A DNA stretch of 64,000 nt from assembly GCA_030765045.1 (NCBI GenBank), contig CM060965.1, positions 145,373,374 to 145,437,373 on the forward strand, written 5' to 3'. Made by a program: the position numbers and the translations under genes. The stretch comes from Tenodera sinensis. Its lineage: Eukaryota > Arthropoda > Insecta > Mantodea > Mantidae. Shown piece after piece: positions 59,536-64,000 of this stretch (positions within the stretch are counted from its first letter, which is position 1; each line of letters begins with the position of its first letter). The notes below the pieces were generated by a model. The model was given only the letters and a program-made list of their open reading frames with translations, was not told the origin of the DNA and ran no database searches.

Positions 59536-60034
59536 TACACTTGACTATTAGTATTATAACTAAGATAAACTGAGAGAAAAAAGAAGCAGTTATTTAAACT
59601 ATTCCCCAAATATACAAATAAGTGTTTAATCCAATTCCAAATGGTTCAGCAAGCAAGTTGTTTCCACGTTACCACTCATCTGGTAAAGTTAATCTACCCG
59701 CAACTTCTCAGAGAAGTAAAAGTTAGTCACTATGAATGGAAGCTGTGGTGGGTTTAGAAGCCGGACCGATAATGAGGAACTGGCTGGAGTTCAATCTCGA
59801 CATTGGCACACAAGTTATCGGAAATTATCAACTCCGTGGTGACCAGAGCCGGCCTAACCTGTACTTACCTCTGTGAAATCTCTGTGGAAGGTTAAAGTCG
59901 GTCTGGGAGCGGTGTTTATCACATCCCCCATTAGATCCACAAATTCGTGCTTGTACTCATACCAGTGGCCTACTTTCCGCACAGGATTTGCGTGTAATTC
60001 AATGTGTTGTGACAAAAACTACAAAATTCCAGTC
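59536..60034. other. unassigned sequence
   Basis: Nothing recognised; probably the interior side of the LTR fragment that follows, but no primer-binding site seen. Confidence 0.35.
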
Positions 60035-60255
60035 CAAATACTTTTCTCACTTTATTTTCCTTAAACCTTTTGCACAAATACACAGTTCTCTTTTACTGAA
60101 GTTAATACAGTTTACAGTCTTTCGTGACATTACAACTCACAACTTTTTCTTCTCATAACCTCGACTAAGCCCTTTCACTATCTTTCTCCACTTTCTCTGT
60201 TTCTCAAACACTAACTCTGACGATACAATCACTCAACACTCATAACTGCGTCGCC
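60035..60255 (-). mobile_element. LTR fragment related to 22262-22937
   Basis: TTTTGCACAAATACACAGTT, CAGTCTTTCGTGACATTACA, CCCTTTCACTATC and ACTCTGACGATACAATCACT correspond in order to 22325-22505. The promoter part and the primer-binding site are missing. Confidence 0.7.
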
Positions 60256-60299
60256 ATCTGACTGATCAACAAAGTCGAACGAGAGACTGTTTTGAAATG

Positions 60300-60660
60300 T
60301 TAGAAAATTATGGCAATAGCAACTTTACTTTACGGTTCAGAAATATGGGCTTTAACCACATACCAATTTAGACGAATAGAAGCTGCTGAAATGAAATTAT
60401 TAGGTCCTTTAGCAAGAAATACTTTGGAATAAGAAATAAGAGAAGAACTACATGTCACATCCATAACAGAAACCATCAACTCCTACAGAAATAACTGGTA
60501 TCAACACGAAGACAGACTACCCCAAAGACTCTTACAACTACAGACCAAGAGGAAACAGAGATCTTGGACGAACAAAGAAACGCTGGAGAGACCAACTTCC
60601 AGTCTGAAGCGGAATAAGCCAGAAGCCTTAATCCTGAAAAGTCATTTATGATGATGATGA
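60300..60660 (+). pseudogene. RTE-like LINE 3' end with TGATGA tail
   Basis: Reads MAIATLLYGSEIWALTTYQF, RRIEAAEMKLLGPLARNTLE, then a stop, EIREELHVTSITETINSYRN and NWYQHEDRLPQ. This is the C-terminal part of the same type of RTE-like protein as at 50870-51795. It ends with (TGATGA)n-type simple sequence (60648-60695), a usual RTE tail. Strongly 5'-truncated. Confidence 0.7.
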
Positions 60661-62284
60661 TGATGACGACGACGATGATGATAATGATGATAATGAAGTG
60701 TTATCAACCTGTATCATTAGCAGTTAAGGTCATTGGCAATGATGAACATGCCAGGGATGACTAATAATTGCAGACTCCAATGCCTGTTTGTCTACATACA
60801 TTTAAATTACACTATTCTGACTACCATACGTCAATTATGCTTGAATTGATTTGTTCTTGAGAGCTGGTGACATCAGGTGGGGCAGGCAAAATAAAGAAGT
60901 ATTATTTGCTTTCCGGTTTTTGCTCTGCCAGTTGCATGAACCCGGAAAGACGTCGGGTTCATGCGGTTTGTGATTTACTCTTGTTTTTAGGCAACCAAAC
61001 GACATTTGATTTGTTTTTGTTTTCTTTTTTCTATCAATAGCATTATATGTGGTAGTTACGCAATGCTTCCTACACGAATACATTTGTAAAAAGCGATAAA
61101 CTGCAAGAAGTAACTCAAACAGAAATGGTGCTGTCCTTTATCGCACAGAAAAAAAACAACATAAGGTGAAGGGCAAGTTCCTGGAGTGAACTTTTATGAG
61201 CCACCTCCAAGAAAAGATGTAAAGCATTAAAAGTTACCAAATCAGCTACATAAACTGTGTATTTATTTACTAACCTTTGGTTAAAACACGTAGATAAGAT
61301 ATTTTAATTGGTGTCTAATACTGAAAGTATCACACGAATACTTGAACCATGGGTCATTCAACGGCATTTCGGTGAGAGAATAAATATGTTAATTTGATTA
61401 ATCGTAAAAGACCTGTTCATCTTAGTGCTATACGCTAGCTCGTCTCAGAAGGTTAATGTGCATTTCTTTAAAACCTTTTATTTTCGAATTTTCTTTTATT
61501 ACTTCCTCAAAGTTATGTCCTTCACTTTATTTGTTTTCCGAAAAGCTTTAACAGGCTTACATGCTGATACCAGGGGGTCATTCCTTGGTTTTGAAACATT
61601 TTACATTTGCATAAGCTATTCTGGTATTTAGCATCACTGTGTTTTTTATATGCAGATATCTTTGGGTCCTGGATTCGTTTGATAATATCAAACATTCCTT
61701 CATCCTTTCTGGGGTTATAAAGGCCAATAAACTGAGGTGTCTCAGATAATACTCTTTAAATAATTAATCAATTTATCAACAGCAATCTGTCTAGAGATTC
61801 TTATTTGTCTAGAGAAAGTCAAAACTCGTGTGGGATTTAATCGACTATTAAACGAATAAAAGAAAATAACGAATATTAGAATATGTAAGTACACTTATTA
61901 CGTCATACTACTTTTGGCAAACAAGGCAACAAAACGCGCCACCGATGATGTCCACCACAGTTGTGGATGAAACGTCTGAACATAGTTACTCCAGCAGACC
62001 ACGGAAAATCAGCCCGGAAGTTTATTCCATAGGTATCAATTCCGTCGTAAAAGCCTATGCTTACACAAAACATGTTTTAACTAATCATGGCTACGTATCT
62101 GCTTATCCAACATTTTCATCACCTTGTCTTGTCATCTCACTAGAATATCTTAATTTCTTTGCGATCGCGATTTCCGCATAGATATTGCTTCACCAAAATA
62201 ATATACATCAAACAACCCCAAGAGAAACAGAAGCTGTGTATAGAAGCAGTTGGATCAATTAATTTAATAAGTTAATTCATGTTT
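60661..62284. other. unassigned sequence
   Basis: Trinucleotide tail at the start, then AT-rich DNA without recognised genes. Small ORFs at 60835-61083 (minus) and 61945-62181 (plus) have no known motif. Confidence 0.4.
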
Positions 62285-62600
62285 ATTATTTTATCTATGC
62301 CAACAAACTTACTGTTGGTGTTTGTAAACACACAAGCCTTGTGTGGGCAATGTTTGAGAAGTAGAACTGGAACTTGCAATAGTAAGTCACCATTGGGGTA
62401 ATTGTCTCTGATGTGAGACTGCCTTTGTGGTTTACTGGGAGAAATACTAACTGGTTTGAGAATTCAATGTCATTCTGGCAGGTTATCACAGTAGCTTAAA
62501 GGTTAGAGCACCCACCTAATAAGCGAAGGTTCTGTGGCTCAAATCCCAGCTGTGGCATTGAATTTTTAAGTTCCAGTTCTACCTCTTAATTCAAGTTTAT
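62285..62600 (+). mobile_element. tRNA-derived SINE, family G, copy 2, rearranged
   Basis: From 62378 it reads on the plus strand AGTAAGTCACCATTGGGGTA, CTCTGATGTGAGAC, GGTTAGAGCACCCACC, GGCTCAAATCCCAGC and CAGTTCTACCTCTT, the family order. Before it, at 62285-62370, lies the 3' end of the same family in inverted orientation (CAAACTTACTGTTGGTGTTT, CACACAAGCCTTGTGTGGGC). The first copy (12265-12525) has that end in direct continuation. Confidence 0.65.
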
Positions 62601-63379
62601 TTATTTCCTGCAATATTTATATAATTTGTTTTAATCCTGAGATAGTCAATTAAATACCACTAGAACTCCAATTTTCTATAGATAAATAAAAATCACTAAT
62701 GAGATTGCTGTTCACAATACATATATGCGGGAAACAAATGACGATCACACGCGTGAACAGAAACAAATGCTATAAAACAAACAAATCCCAGAAACGTGAT
62801 AAAATTGTGGCGATAAACATTCAATATTGGTTGAAACAATATTGGTTTTATTGATCGAAAGTAATGTGAGGTAGTAAGAGTGCATTAAATCTAAACAGTC
62901 TATTTACGATAGTTTACACAGAGATTAAATAGGATATGCACGGCTTTATCAAAACTTGTGTATTGTGGCTGCCAAGTTACAAAAACACTAACAGTGTGCA
63001 AACATTATTCACATAGATATTAATTCTTGCTTAAGAATTCTTGATGGATTGGAGTTCTTTTGGGCCCCGTTCCATTTCCTTTTTCTCTTGTTTATCAGCT
63101 GGAAATTTGAATACAGGCTTTGGTTTGCCGATGTAATTTTCCTGGCAGTTAGAAGCACAACACTTGCACTATCCTTTGTGGTATTCTCATGTTGCGAGTA
63201 TATTAAAAGTACAAGTATATTAAAATTCTCCATTAAAAGGAGCACTTGTACACTGTAAATAAGAACAATCATCGTGTGTAAATGCAACGTGAACCAACCT
63301 ATTATCTTTTCCAGCAGCCATATCGCCTGCAGTGTCGATAGCTATAGTTAGGCCTTGTCTTCTACGAGATGTTAGTTGT
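62601..63379. other. unassigned sequence
   Basis: AT-rich, nothing recognised. ORFs on both strands near 63009-63287 are shadows of each other without motifs. Confidence 0.4.
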
Positions 63380-63770
<391 letters not shown>

Positions 63771-64000
63771 CCCAATACATATTTTTGAAGTGTCTAGTTG
63801 GTGAAGAAAGTACTGGATAGGTTATAACTTGATTTCGCAATTGAAATCCTAAAGGATTGTGAATGTGGTATAAATATGGCTTTAAAGAGAGTTCATAAAT
63901 ACAGTCTATTTGATTCAAACGAAGCTGGTTTCCGCTTTTCTCGGACTTATTACGCGCGTAGAAGAGGAAGCCAAGCAATTACGAAAAAAGAATCCAGTAT
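63771..64000. other. unassigned sequence to the window end
   Basis: AT-rich, nothing recognised. Confidence 0.4.

Overview
This is a 64 kb piece of a large, repeat-choked eukaryotic genome, almost certainly an arthropod and most likely an insect. I infer this from spliced exons with GT-AG borders, dense tRNA-derived SINEs, non-LTR and LTR retrotransposon debris, mariner, hAT and piggyBac-like remnants, and long A/T-rich microsatellites. The combination suggests a big hemimetabolous genome such as a cockroach or termite, but that is a guess. Nothing bacterial, viral or CRISPR-like is visible.

The only host gene I can support is an ABC transporter of subfamily G (ABCG1/ABCG4-like half-transporter) on the plus strand. 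Three internal exons are seen (37856-37976, 41265-41454, 55090-55235). They join in phase into one continuous nucleotide-binding domain carrying Walker A, the Q-loop, the LSGGQ signature and Walker B. The introns between them are about 3.3 kb and 13.6 kb and are packed with transposons. Upstream and downstream exons were not found in the window.

Layout. 1-2.7 kb: a hAT-type transposase tail split by a SINE, another SINE, and a mariner/IS630-like transposase tail. 5.8-7.3 kb: a SINE and a duplicated trinucleotide-repeat block. 9.4-15.9 kb: a repeat shared with 48.1-48.8 kb, several SINEs, a GAGT microsatellite and a 160-nt foldback. 17-21.2 kb: GT, ATTTT and TTTA microsatellites. 21.2-27.6 kb: a mariner-type HTH remnant, an LTR with its primer-binding site, and a 5'-truncated LINE inserted into an older repeat. 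28.6-29.3 kb: a TIR element flanked by TTAA. 29.7-37.8 kb: microsatellite, SINEs and MITE-like pieces. 37.8-55.2 kb: the ABCG gene, whose introns hold hAT, SINE, LINE, RTE-like and two BEL/Pao remnants. 55.8-64 kb: more repeat copies, SINEs and an RTE tail.

One dispersed, apparently non-coding repeat, called repeat H here, occurs at least 14 times in both orientations. Several copies carry a GT/CA microsatellite at the same internal position. The mobile elements do not act together as a system; the window is a layered record of insertions, and several layers can be ordered by nesting and target-site duplications. I found no convincing novel biological system. All similarity statements are from reading motifs by eye; no searches were run.
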